A program made the position numbers and the translations under genes. Shown piece after piece: positions 6,643-14,821 of a stretch of 33,972 nucleotides of DNA (within the stretch, counting starts at the first letter, position 1; each line of letters begins with the position of its first letter). The stretch is from Candidatus Cloacimonadota bacterium. GTDB lineage: Bacteria; Cloacimonadota; Cloacimonadia; Cloacimonadales; TCS61. The DNA is taken from positions 1 to 33,972 of the forward strand of contig JAIPGO010000039.1 of the NCBI GenBank assembly GCA_021736135.1, given 5' to 3'. The notes under the pieces are model-generated. The model saw nothing but the letters and a program-made list of their open reading frames with translations. It was not told the DNA's origin and did not search any database.

Positions 6643-7899
6643 TTATGCCTTTCGCAATTTTTCAATGGTCTTTCTGAATCCGGCAATTATTTCCTGTTCG
6701 CCCTTTATCCTGCGGTTATGCATAAGAATTTTTCCGTTACAGATGGTGGTATGTACGCAATCAGCATGCGCAGAATAGACGAGATTAGAGCTGAGATTAT
6801 GGTTAGGGATAAGATTGATATTATCCAGATCCACCAGGATAATATCAGCCAGATTTCCTTCTTTCACTTCGCCTGCTGCCAGTCCCAGGGCTTTTGCCGG
6901 ATTTAAGGTTGTAGTCTGCAATATGTTTTCCGCAGCAGCCAGTTCCGGATTCATCATGCTGATTTTGGGTAGGATGGCAGCAAATTTCATTTCTTCAAAT
7001 AAATCGAGATTATTATTAGAAGAAGGACCATCAGTAGCAACGCAGACGGGGATTCCCCGCTTCAGAAATTCGGAATATTTGAAAATCCCGGAACTCAGTT
7101 TCATATTACTCACAGGACAGTGCGCCACGGTAAGGTTATGTTTTTTTACGATATCAAAATCTTTATCATCCAGCCAGACCATATGAGCCGCAATAACATT
7201 ATTTCCCAGAAATCCTATTTTATCCAGATACTGCAAAGGTGTAAGTCCGGTTTTCCGGAGGCAGTCAATAACTTCCTGTTCGGTTTCGGAGACGTGAATA
7301 TGAAGTTTGAGCTGTTTTTCCGAGGCAAATTCAGCCGCCCAGCGGAGAGTTTTTTCACTGACCGTATAAACGGCATGGGGTGCCAGGCTGAATTCTACCA
7401 GTTCTCCATATTGACTGCTATCTTCGTATTGCTGCTGAATATCTTTTTTCAGTTCCGGCAATCTAGCTTCATCGTGGAAATCTATAAGAGTAAAGCCATT
7501 TATAAAGCGTATTCCCATTTCCTGAGCTGCTCTTGCTTCTCCTTTCCAGTGCCAGTACATATCATTTGCCAGCACGGTTCCCGCCTTGATCATTTCCAGG
7601 ATCCCGAACCTGGTCCCCTGATACACGTCTTCTTCGGTCAATTTACTTTCCTGGGGCCATATCTTTTCCTGCAGCCAGGGCATCAGTGCCATATCATCAG
7701 CATATCCCCGGAACAGGGACATAGCTGTGTGTGTGTGCATATTATAAAGTGCCGGCAGCGCAGCCAGCCCACTTCCGTTGATAATCTCAGCGGAATCAGT
7801 ATTGAGATCACTGCCGATACGGGAAACGGTGTTACCCGCGATTAAAATGTCCTTAACTGACCCAGCCAGCAGCACATTTTTGATCAATATTTTCTGCAT
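6643..7899 (-). CDS. mtaD: 5-methylthioadenosine/S-adenosylhomocysteine deaminase
   Basis: An amidohydrolase of about 418 residues that deaminates methylthioadenosine, S-adenosylhomocysteine and related adenosines, part of SAM by-product recycling in the cytoplasm. Metal ligands in order: NMHTHTAMS (HxH), HIHVSETE, AAHMVWLD and ATDGPSSNNN; the family-typical SLFRGYADD and HCPVSNMKLSSG are also present. The start is placed at ATG 7899, with GAGAGGA just upstream. An in-frame TTG at 7911 would add four residues, but it lies in the T-tract of the terminator that closes the preceding TPR gene. No clear promoter lies in the 45-base gap, so expression may depend on readthrough of that terminator. 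Confidence 0.88.
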   Translation of the reverse strand: MQKILIKNVLLAGSVKDILIAGNTVSRIGSDLNTDSAEIINGSGLAALPALYNMHTHTAMSLFRGYADDMALMPWLQEKIWPQESKLTEEDVYQGTRFGILEMIKAGTVLANDMYWHWKGEARAAQEMGIRFINGFTLIDFHDEARLPELKKDIQQQYEDSSQYGELVEFSLAPHAVYTVSEKTLRWAAEFASEKQLKLHIHVSETEQEVIDCLRKTGLTPLQYLDKIGFLGNNVIAAHMVWLDDKDFDIVKKHNLTVAHCPVSNMKLSSGIFKYSEFLKRGIPVCVATDGPSSNNNLDLFEEMKFAAILPKISMMNPELAAAENILQTTTLNPAKALGLAAGEVKEGNLADIILVDLDNINLIPNHNLSSNLVYSAHADCVHTTICNGKILMHNRRIKGEQEIIAGFRKTIEKLRKA

Positions 7900-7908
7900 T
7901 TTTCCTCT

Positions 7909-7934
7909 CAAAAAAAAATCCTGCCTGAGCAGGA
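7909..7934 (-). terminator. Rho-independent terminator after the TPR gene
   Basis: On the minus strand the stem TCCTGC/GCAGGA (arms 7929-7934 and 7919-7924, loop CTGA/TCAG) is followed by a run of at least eight T. On the plus strand the stem is also followed by CTTTTTT, so it may work both ways. Confidence 0.8.
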
Positions 7935-7955
7935 CTTTTTTGGTTTATTCAAATT

Positions 7956-9536
7956 TTAAAAGAATGATTTCTTAGTTACATCGAGAAGCTGTTGCAAAGT
8001 AGCCCGACGTTGTTTGATATAACGCATCTCGCTGTCCAAAGTTGTGCGTTTTTCAGCTTCATCCAGATATTCTTTACTTTTCTGGAAAGACTTATTGGCA
8101 GAATCTTTGGCGTTGTCACGTTTTTCTATCATTGCATCAGCCTCATCACCATAGAGAGTTTTTGCCTTTTCTTCAAAATCAAGGAATTTTTCATATTCCA
8201 CATAACCCTTATCCTGATAGATCTCGCTTAAGATCCGGAATGCCTGATAATTTTCCATATCCAGCTCTAAAGCTTTCAAGGCAGCATTTTCAGCTTCCTG
8301 ATAATTCTTCAGAGTGCTGTAACTATTAGCTAATAGAATATAGACTTTAGGATTCTGAGTATCTTTTGACTTGATTGTTTGAGCAGTCTTTAATGCCAGA
8401 TCGTAATCATTAATCGTGATATAAGCATTTGCCAGATTGTAATATGCCTTTAAATTATTCGGGTTTGCGGCAATCAGGTCATTATACTGTTTGATGGCGC
8501 TATTGATCTTGCCGGTTTTCTGATATGCTTTGGCCAGTTTTTTATTGAGCATATCATCATCCGGGAAACGCTTCATTGCTTCTTCCAGATAAGGCAAAGC
8601 CTCGTCATAATATTCCTGCTCATAAAGCAGATTACCCAGTTCCAGATAAGCTACATTAAGACTGTCATTCAAGCTGATCGCTTTTTCGTAGGAATCCTGC
8701 GCATCAGCGTAATATTCAATATTCTGGTAAAGCCCGGCAATTTGCATCCAGATATCCGCGTTTTCTTCCATATCACTGATCTGCTTCAATGTTTCTATCG
8801 CTTCCTCAAACCTGTCCAGTTTCTTATAAACAATACTCAACTGATTAAGAACATCGTCATTATCAGGAGCAATTTCCAGCGCTTGCAGATAATATTTCAG
8901 AGCCTGCTCGTATTTTTTATTGATGAAGTTGACAGCGCCCAGATAATATAACGCCTGCACGTTTTGCGAATCTACTCCCAGAACTGCCAGGAAAGACTCT
9001 TCAGCCTGCTCGTAATTACGCATAGTAAACTGCTGCATAGCAATATCAATAAGAATATCGGTTTTTGCCACACAGGCTTGCTCAAGACTACAGAATATAT
9101 TCTCTTTCATCGAGGCTATGCGTTCATCACTATTTTTTGTAACCTGAAAAGTCACGTTATTAAAATCACCGCTCTCAACAACAAGCATATTCAGGTTGAC
9201 CTTAAACTGGTTTTTATTCTGGGATGTAACGTTCCCCCACATAATAACATCTGCGCCAATAGTTTTAGCGACTTGCAGTTTTTCATCTTTTCCCAGATAT
9301 ATAAAAGCTTTAGTATTAGCTTTTGCTATTTCTTTATCAGTCTTTTTAATATCCATCAACTCATAGTCCGAGTTGGCATCAAATATTGATTTGAAGTCTC
9401 TTTTTATCATAGCACTCACAATGTAATCGCTATCTTTGTCTTTTTTATCCAGATTTCCTAATGCCACTTTTATCGGCTCCGCTATCAACGCTGCTGCCAT
9501 AAGCAGAATAAGCGTAATGATTAAAAGTTTTCTCAT
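7956..9536 (-). CDS. Secreted or periplasmic TPR-repeat protein with CsgG/TolB-like N-terminal domain
   Basis: A 526-residue protein. An N-terminal signal peptide (residues 1-19, LLIITLILLMAAALIA core) is followed by a domain at about 20-145 containing the segment AKTIGADVIMWGNVTS. This resembles the nucleotide-binding-like N-terminal domain of CsgG/TolB-type envelope proteins. From about 165 to 460 there are roughly eight tetratricopeptide repeats (for example ALYYLGAVNFINKKYEQALKY, AYYNLANAYITINDYDLALK). The C-terminal 60 residues are charged and helical. It most likely scaffolds protein contacts in the periplasm; the partner is unknown. GGAGG lies before the ATG. It is monocistronic or leads mtaD, with a terminator right behind it. 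Confidence 0.82.
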   Translation of the reverse strand: MRKLLIITLILLMAAALIAEPIKVALGNLDKKDKDSDYIVSAMIKRDFKSIFDANSDYELMDIKKTDKEIAKANTKAFIYLGKDEKLQVAKTIGADVIMWGNVTSQNKNQFKVNLNMLVVESGDFNNVTFQVTKNSDERIASMKENIFCSLEQACVAKTDILIDIAMQQFTMRNYEQAEESFLAVLGVDSQNVQALYYLGAVNFINKKYEQALKYYLQALEIAPDNDDVLNQLSIVYKKLDRFEEAIETLKQISDMEENADIWMQIAGLYQNIEYYADAQDSYEKAISLNDSLNVAYLELGNLLYEQEYYDEALPYLEEAMKRFPDDDMLNKKLAKAYQKTGKINSAIKQYNDLIAANPNNLKAYYNLANAYITINDYDLALKTAQTIKSKDTQNPKVYILLANSYSTLKNYQEAENAALKALELDMENYQAFRILSEIYQDKGYVEYEKFLDFEEKAKTLYGDEADAMIEKRDNAKDSANKSFQKSKEYLDEAEKRTTLDSEMRYIKQRRATLQQLLDVTKKSFF

Positions 9537-9636
9537 AATACCTCCAATGCTGATCTTTTCTTCTAATCATTTTTTTACATGTGAACATTTAAAGACAAGT
9601 TTTTTATTACAATTTGTTAAAACAGCATTCCTGGAT

Positions 9637-9670
9637 AAAAAAAAGGACAGGAATTAAGATTCCTGTCCTT
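9637..9670 (-). terminator. Terminator after tRNA-Arg
   Basis: A perfect 12-bp stem (9643-9654 with 9659-9670, arm AAGGACAGGAAT, loop TAAG) is followed on the minus strand by a run of T. It lies six bases after the CCA end of the tRNA. Confidence 0.85.
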
Positions 9671-9676
9671 ATTATC

Positions 9677-9753
9677 TGGTGTCCCCGACGCGATTCGAAC
9701 GCACGGCCTTTTGATCCGGAGTCAAACGCTCTATCCAACTGAGCTACGGGGAC
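9677..9753 (-). tRNA. tRNA-Arg(CCG)
   Basis: The minus strand folds as a complete tRNA of 77 bases including an encoded CCA. The acceptor stem is GTCCCCG/CGGGGAC; the D-arm contains AGCTCAGTTGGATAGAGC; the anticodon stem TTTGA/TCAAA holds the loop CTCCGGA with anticodon CCG; the T-arm has GTTCGAATC. It reads the arginine codon CGG. Confidence 0.96.
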
Positions 9754-9795
9754 ACATCTATTAATTTTCATTCCACTGACTTGCAGTGTGCTTGT

Positions 9796-9824
9796 CATAA
9801 ATTCTAACCGGCTTTTTAGTTCAA
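9796..9824 (-). promoter_or_regulatory. Probable tRNA-Arg promoter
   Basis: Read on the minus strand: TTGAAC (9824-9819), a 17-base spacer, TTTATG (9801-9796), ending 42 bases before the tRNA. The -10 box is imperfect. A short palindrome, CACTG-ACTTG-CAGTG, lies between promoter and gene. Confidence 0.45.
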
Positions 9825-10000
9825 GCTTTTTTTCTCAGCACCCGGATCAGAAAATACATTTCAACCGCAAATACTTGGATAGCATTGATCAATATGCAAA
9901 ACACAGACGAGGACGTCTATGCTACAAGAGGATTTATTTTTTTATTTCTTTTCTTTAATCCGTTTAATTCACTTAATCCGCGGTTTCTATTTTTCTTGAA

Positions 10001-10038
10001 ACGAATCACTAATCACTAATCACGAATCACGAATCACG
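10001..10038 (+). repeat. Heptamer tandem repeat, locus A
   Basis: Five perfect 7-base units in the order ACGAATC, ACTAATC, ACTAATC, ACGAATC, ACGAATC, then ACG. Related degenerate arrays lie at 14760-14821, 22607-22648 and (reverse orientation) 28893-28934. Confidence 0.9.
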
Positions 10039-10087
10039 CTGAACAAAGTGAAGTGCCTTTCGTGGTTTCATAATCTTCTTTTCTGTA

Positions 10088-10996
10088 TTATTTACGCGGA
10101 TGATATACCCGGTGCTCCTTGATGATGAATCTTTTATCTATATTGGAATATATCTGTGTAGTATTTATACTCACATGTCCTAAAAGTATCTGTACAATGC
10201 GCAGATTTGCTCCTGCTTCCACGAGGTGTGTCGCAAATGAATGGCGTATGGTATGCGGACTCACTTTTTTAGTCAATCCCACTTTCAGCGCTAGAGATTC
10301 CAGAATTTTCCAGACGCCCATTCTGGACAGCGGGTTCCCTAAGCGGTTCAGGAAAAGAGTATCTTCCTGTTTATAGCCTTTCAACAGGGGACGATACATA
10401 TCAATATAAGTTTTCAGAAAAGCCAGGGATTTTTCCGCAACCGGAATAACTCTCTGTTTGCGCCCTTTCCCGAAGACGCGTACTACTTTTTCCGTCCAGT
10501 AAATATCGTGTATTGTAAGATTAATAGTTTCTGAAACCCGTAAACCACTGGCATACATCAATTCCAGCATCGCTTTACTACGCCAGTCCAGAGGTGTTTC
10601 CACAGGTATATTATCCAGTAGCTGCAGCATTTCTTTTAAAGTCAGCACATCCGGGATTTTCTGCTGGTAGCGTATCGAGGGTATATCTGCCAGGTTCAAT
10701 TTCAGTTCGATATCCTCTTCAATCATAAAATTGAGCAGAGATTTTATTGCCGAGCGTTTACGGGCAATTGAGCTGCCTGCAAATCCAATGTCTTGTAGTG
10801 AAGCCAGATACTCAATCACATCCTGAGAGACTATATCTTCCAGACGGCAATCCAGAAAATTGATAAATTCCTGACAATCCTGAAAATAAGATATTACCGA
10901 GTTCTCTGCCAGTCCCTGTTCCGCTTCCAGATAATACCGGAAATTATTAAGCCAGGCTCGATTCTGAGGGCGAAATTTATTTTCCTTCGTCTTCAT
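10088..10996 (-). CDS. Tyrosine recombinase of the XerC/XerD type
   Basis: A 302-residue phage-integrase-family recombinase, the normal Xer length. The N-terminal SAM-like DNA-binding domain covers about 10-100 and the catalytic domain 115-300. All active-site residues are present: R153 (SGLRVSE), K177, H248 and R251 (HTIRHSFATHL), H274 (LLGH) and the nucleophile Y283. Xer enzymes resolve chromosome dimers at dif. XerC versus XerD cannot be separated by eye. The start ATG lies within the last codons of the small membrane-protein gene, with GAGG abutting it at no spacing, so initiation probably depends on translational coupling. No mobile-element genes flank it, so a housekeeping role is more likely than a prophage integrase. 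Confidence 0.9.
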   Translation of the reverse strand: MKTKENKFRPQNRAWLNNFRYYLEAEQGLAENSVISYFQDCQEFINFLDCRLEDIVSQDVIEYLASLQDIGFAGSSIARKRSAIKSLLNFMIEEDIELKLNLADIPSIRYQQKIPDVLTLKEMLQLLDNIPVETPLDWRSKAMLELMYASGLRVSETINLTIHDIYWTEKVVRVFGKGRKQRVIPVAEKSLAFLKTYIDMYRPLLKGYKQEDTLFLNRLGNPLSRMGVWKILESLALKVGLTKKVSPHTIRHSFATHLVEAGANLRIVQILLGHVSINTTQIYSNIDKRFIIKEHRVYHPRK

Positions 10997-11216
10997 CCTC
11001 GTCTAATACCTTAAATTCAGCATCCACTATGTCTTTATCTGTTTCTTTTGCCGGAGGTGTTTTAACAAGAACAAAATATATCAAAACAGGTATAGTAATA
11101 AACCAGTAGTGAATAGCAAAAGCGGCAACGAATTTTAAGACACTAATGACTATTTTGAAAAGCAAAACTACTATCAGCACCAGAATGAGCCAGAACCAGA
11201 ACGTATTTACTTTCAT
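10977..11216 (-). CDS. Small two-helix membrane protein with acidic tail
   Basis: A 79-residue protein of no family that I recognise. Two hydrophobic segments (about residues 5-28 and 32-52) are followed by a charged tail ending in DEDEDEGK. The start is placed at ATG 11216 rather than the upstream in-frame ATG at 11270, because GGGAGG lies seven bases ahead and the upstream TPR gene stops two bases before it. The end overlaps the recombinase start by 20 bases. It is probably an inner-membrane protein. Confidence 0.7.
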   Translation of the reverse strand: MKVNTFWFWLILVLIVVLLFKIVISVLKFVAAFAIHYWFITIPVLIYFVLVKTPPAKETDKDIVDAEFKVLDEDEDEGK

Positions 11217-11217
11217 C

Positions 11218-12987
11218 TTAATTCCTCCCGGCTTCCTCTTTCCGCAATTGATTACGGAAAGCGGGAGCAAATATTGATTGTGGATTCTCCTTCAGAAATC
11301 CGGTTATCTTTTCAGTTTTCAGACTGTCAGGAGTTGCCTGCTCTAAAATCTGCAACTGGGCATAATCGCCCAGCAGATCGTTATCAAAATCCTGCTGCCA
11401 CCAGAGTAGCGCATCTGCCAGAGCATTATCTTCTGCCCATTCCGCGGCCAGAAGTTGGATTTCATCATTACCTGTTTCGTCGATTATCTTTTCCAATATC
11501 AGCAAAGCGTCGTCCTTTTTATATAATCCTTCCAGACACCAGGCTGCAAACAGTTGTTCATGAAATTCTTCCGGCAGACTGGTGATGATCTGAGTCAAAT
11601 ATAATGCCTGTGTGGAAAGTTCATTTTCCGGGAGACTTAATAAAAGTTCACCAAGCAGACTGTCTGCTGCCGCATCTTTTTGCATAAATGCGATCTGCCA
11701 GATGTAATAGGTGCTGAGTTTATAAATATCGGTACCGCTTTCCTCATTTTTCAGGATTTCCTGCAACTGCTTCGCTGCATCAGTAAGCTGACCATTCTTT
11801 ATCTGGTAATCAACTGTGGCAAAACCTATTTCCTTTCGTGATTTTTCATTCAGGGCAAAATCAGAAGCTTCCTTCAAAAATCGGATTACTGAATCAGCCG
11901 GACGATCTAACCTGATGGAAAGATCAGCCAGCAATAATCGGGTTTCCTGAGTAACCTGGCTGCGGTAGCGGTAATTTCCTTTTGCTAATTCGTCACGCTC
12001 ATAAACTGCCAGAAGCTCTTCTTCCGCTTTCTCATTATCATTACGCCTCAGATAGAGTCGGGCTTTCATAACCTGCGCTTCCGCCTGCAGGTAGGGTTCT
12101 TTCTCCCGTTCCATGTACTGCTGATATGCCATTAATGCCACTTCATCCTGCCGGCTCTTATACATTTCCTCAGCAAAATTGAACAGCTTGATGGTTTCCA
12201 ATTCAGTATAAATAGCCAGGGCTTGCTCATAATTCTCAATATATGCCAGACACAAAGCATAAACTTCTTTCACTTCCGGGCTTTCGGATTTTTTTTCAAA
12301 ATCAGCTATAGTTGTGATCTGTTTTTTATCGCGCAGTAACAATCCTTGCAGGTTGTTCATTACGTAATGCAGGTATTGCTTATTTCTTTCCAGGTGTTTC
12401 AGATATTCCCGGATTGCCAGGTTGTTATTCTCTGCGCTTTGATAAGCTCTTGCCAGATCAAGAGTATACAGGTAATCGTCTTTAGTCATTTTCCGGGCAT
12501 TTTCCAGGATCGCTGCGGCTTTCTCATATTGCCGGCTGTTTGAAAATATCTGAGCCAGATCCTGATATGATTTAATATTGGTTCTATTGTTCTCAATATA
12601 ATCATCACCGAGTTTTTCTGCTTCTTTAAATTCTCCCTGACTGATCAGAAGAGGTATTTTTATCTGCAGGTAATTATATGCCGGAATAATATCTTTCCTG
12701 GCTTTTAGAAGAGTTTCCGCTTCCTCGAAACGTGAAATTCGCAGCAGGTTAGCCAGAAGCTTTTCCACTACCTGCCAGTCATCTGGATATTTTTCCATCA
12801 TTTCACGATAGATGGTATTGGCTTTTTCATAATCTCGATGCGCAACATAACGATCTGCCTGTTTGAGCATGATCTCTCTCTCGTCATAACCGCTACGTGG
12901 CTTCGCATCTGGATTTGTGGAAAATTGACCGGAAAGCTGAAATGCAAAGGCTGCCATTAACCACATCAGAATTATTTGTTTTTTCAT
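11218..12987 (-). CDS. Secreted TPR-repeat protein
   Basis: About 589 residues, starting with a signal peptide (KKQIILMWLMAAFAFQLSGQ, cleavage near residue 20). It consists almost entirely of helical tetratricopeptide-like repeats, clear at about 35-190 (REIMLKQADRYVAHRDYEKA, WQVVEKLLANLLRISRFEEA) and more degenerate to the C-terminus. Such proteins assemble envelope complexes; a specific role is not visible. The start is ATG 12987, preceded by GGAG; an in-frame TTG at 12999 overlaps the stop of the transporter gene and is less likely. It shares an operon with the NSS transporter upstream. Confidence 0.8.
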   Translation of the reverse strand: MKKQIILMWLMAAFAFQLSGQFSTNPDAKPRSGYDEREIMLKQADRYVAHRDYEKANTIYREMMEKYPDDWQVVEKLLANLLRISRFEEAETLLKARKDIIPAYNYLQIKIPLLISQGEFKEAEKLGDDYIENNRTNIKSYQDLAQIFSNSRQYEKAAAILENARKMTKDDYLYTLDLARAYQSAENNNLAIREYLKHLERNKQYLHYVMNNLQGLLLRDKKQITTIADFEKKSESPEVKEVYALCLAYIENYEQALAIYTELETIKLFNFAEEMYKSRQDEVALMAYQQYMEREKEPYLQAEAQVMKARLYLRRNDNEKAEEELLAVYERDELAKGNYRYRSQVTQETRLLLADLSIRLDRPADSVIRFLKEASDFALNEKSRKEIGFATVDYQIKNGQLTDAAKQLQEILKNEESGTDIYKLSTYYIWQIAFMQKDAAADSLLGELLLSLPENELSTQALYLTQIITSLPEEFHEQLFAAWCLEGLYKKDDALLILEKIIDETGNDEIQLLAAEWAEDNALADALLWWQQDFDNDLLGDYAQLQILEQATPDSLKTEKITGFLKENPQSIFAPAFRNQLRKEEAGRN

Positions 12988-12999
12988 TTTACTCCACAA

Positions 13000-14727
13000 T
13001 TATTCTTTCAGATCCGTTTGAATCCATCTTCTTCTTGCTTCTCCATTGCGGCTGGTAACGATGCTGAAATAAATTGCGCCGCCTACCAGGGCTAAAGTCA
13101 TATATATCGTCAATGCTTCTGTGAGCAGGTCAGAAGAGACAATTCCAATAATCACAACGATTATACCAAGGAGCAATAATGCTGTGAGGAAAGCATAAAA
13201 CCTCTTATAACCTCTTTTATCCAGAAAATCTGTTTTGGGGATGAGAGGTTTCTCTTCTACTGCTGCCTTTGCTTTCTTAGCTGAACCAATCAGCAAGGCA
13301 ATTATGGGCAATAAGAGCACCGGTATCCAGCCGCCTATCAGCAGTGCTTTCACAGGGTAACCTTCATAACCTTCTTTGAATAGATTTACTCCATCTGTAA
13401 TGATTAACGCAATTAATACGACCGGTATCAGGAACTTGATCAAAACATTCCACCAGCGTGCCAGTTTCACATCTGAATAGCTGTTGGAATACTTCCGAAG
13501 TTTATCGGCATTCCCCAGCCATCCGATTACATAGCACTCCAGCAGTACTATGGCAGAAAGCCCAAAGAATTCCAGCCATCGGTCCAGTATATCCATCCAG
13601 TAAAGTCCTGCCCTCGTTGTAAAGATAAGCCCAATGAGAAAGCCCACTATAGAGATTGTTATAATAGCCTTTCGGTGTTTCCAGTTAAATTTATCCATCA
13701 GTCCGCTTGCCATTGACTCCACAAGTGAAAAAGCGGAATCCACTGCCAGGGTCAATAACATCAAAAAGAACATTAATCCAAACAGCCATGACCAGGGCAA
13801 AGAGTTGATTATCGTGGGATATGTAACAAAGGCAAGTCCAATGCCACCTTTAAGCACGTCAGCAACTGCCTGACCGCTGATCTGGGCATAATATCCTAAA
13901 CATCCGAATACTGCAAAACCACCAATAAATGCGGTTGCCGCATCTGCAAAGGCAATGATCAAGGCACTGCCAATAACATCGGAGCCCTTGGGAAGCGATC
14001 TTGCATACGCCATCATGATCCCGAATCCTATAGAAAGTGAATAAAAAACCTGACCAAAAGCTGCCATCCAGACCTTGTAATTCAGCAAAGTTTCAAAATG
14101 AGGTTTTAGATAAAATACCAGACCCAGTCTGGCTCCAGGAAGGGTAATACCTTTATAGACAAATATCAAAAGTAATAGCCAGGGCAATACAACTGTGAAG
14201 TAAACTACTTTTGAGACCGTTTTTGCTCCTTTCCAAATTGACATCAAAACCATTAGCCAACTTACAAATAAGGCTGCCACTATCGTTAACTGGACTCCAC
14301 CAATTTCAAAGGGTCCATCAGAGATATTAAGAAATTTATTAAAGAAGAAGTCTCCTGGTTCAGAGCCCCACTGCAGTTTCGGAGAAAAAACGGTATAATT
14401 GACCGACCACGCCATAATTACCAGATAATAGCAGGTGATCATGAAGCCGATCAGTAATGCCCACCATCCGATCCACTGGGCTGATTTTCGTTCCTTAGCA
14501 AGTCCGTATGGTGCTGATAACCGATGTTTATGACCGATGCTTAATTCCAGTACAATGACCGGAACACCGGCTACAAGTAAGGCGATTATATAGGCAATTA
14601 AAAAAGAACTTCCTCCATAATCATAACATTTAAAGGGAAATCTCCAGATATTTCCCAGGCCGATGGCTGACCCTATCGTAGCCAGGATAAATGCCTTTTT
14701 ACTCGTCCACTGTTCAGTTACACTCAT
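13000..14727 (-). CDS. Sodium-dependent (NSS/SNF-family) transporter
   Basis: A 575-residue inner-membrane symporter of the neurotransmitter:sodium family, which imports amino acids or similar solutes with Na+. The hallmark TM1 motif GSAIGLGNIWRFPF is at residues 19-32, and about 12 hydrophobic helices follow. Beyond the usual core there is a linker (about residues 480-505) and two more hydrophobic segments (LTALLLLGIIVVIIGIV and the segment ending IYFSIV) before a basic end. The substrate cannot be deduced. It leads the group transporter, TPR protein, small membrane protein, recombinase. The mixture looks like loose co-transcription rather than one pathway. Confidence 0.92.
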   Translation of the reverse strand: MSVTEQWTSKKAFILATIGSAIGLGNIWRFPFKCYDYGGSSFLIAYIIALLVAGVPVIVLELSIGHKHRLSAPYGLAKERKSAQWIGWWALLIGFMITCYYLVIMAWSVNYTVFSPKLQWGSEPGDFFFNKFLNISDGPFEIGGVQLTIVAALFVSWLMVLMSIWKGAKTVSKVVYFTVVLPWLLLLIFVYKGITLPGARLGLVFYLKPHFETLLNYKVWMAAFGQVFYSLSIGFGIMMAYARSLPKGSDVIGSALIIAFADAATAFIGGFAVFGCLGYYAQISGQAVADVLKGGIGLAFVTYPTIINSLPWSWLFGLMFFLMLLTLAVDSAFSLVESMASGLMDKFNWKHRKAIITISIVGFLIGLIFTTRAGLYWMDILDRWLEFFGLSAIVLLECYVIGWLGNADKLRKYSNSYSDVKLARWWNVLIKFLIPVVLIALIITDGVNLFKEGYEGYPVKALLIGGWIPVLLLPIIALLIGSAKKAKAAVEEKPLIPKTDFLDKRGYKRFYAFLTALLLLGIIVVIIGIVSSDLLTEALTIYMTLALVGGAIYFSIVTSRNGEARRRWIQTDLKE

Positions 14728-14759
14728 AACAATCTCCTTATTGTTATTTTAATATTTTT

Positions 14760-14821
14760 ACAACTCACGACTCACAACTCACGACTTACGTTTACTCACG
14801 ATTCACGTTTACTCACTATTC
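14760..14821 (+). repeat. Heptamer tandem repeat, locus B
   Basis: Units ACAACTC, ACGACTC, ACAACTC, ACGACTT, then two 10-base variants (ACGTTTACTC) alternating with ACGATTC and ACTATTC. The array runs into the 3' end of the 1074-residue protein gene, so its TAA stop (14811-14809) lies within the repeat. Confidence 0.8.

Larger units (their letters stand above)
9754..10087. other. Gene-free interval between the tRNA and the recombinase
   Basis: About 330 bases without a convincing gene. It contains the tRNA promoter, then A/T-rich DNA, then the heptamer array at 10001-10038. I see no terminator hairpin for the recombinase gene and no dif-like palindrome. Confidence 0.6.

Noticed and set aside
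9607-9798. 63-codon minus-strand frame with the segment VAQLDRAFDSGSKGRAFES
   Set aside because: This is the translation of the tRNA-Arg gene and its flanks, a common false protein.
10088-10996. Prophage or integrative-element integrase
   Set aside because: No phage or conjugation genes, no attachment-site repeats, and the protein has plain Xer length in a housekeeping-like operon.
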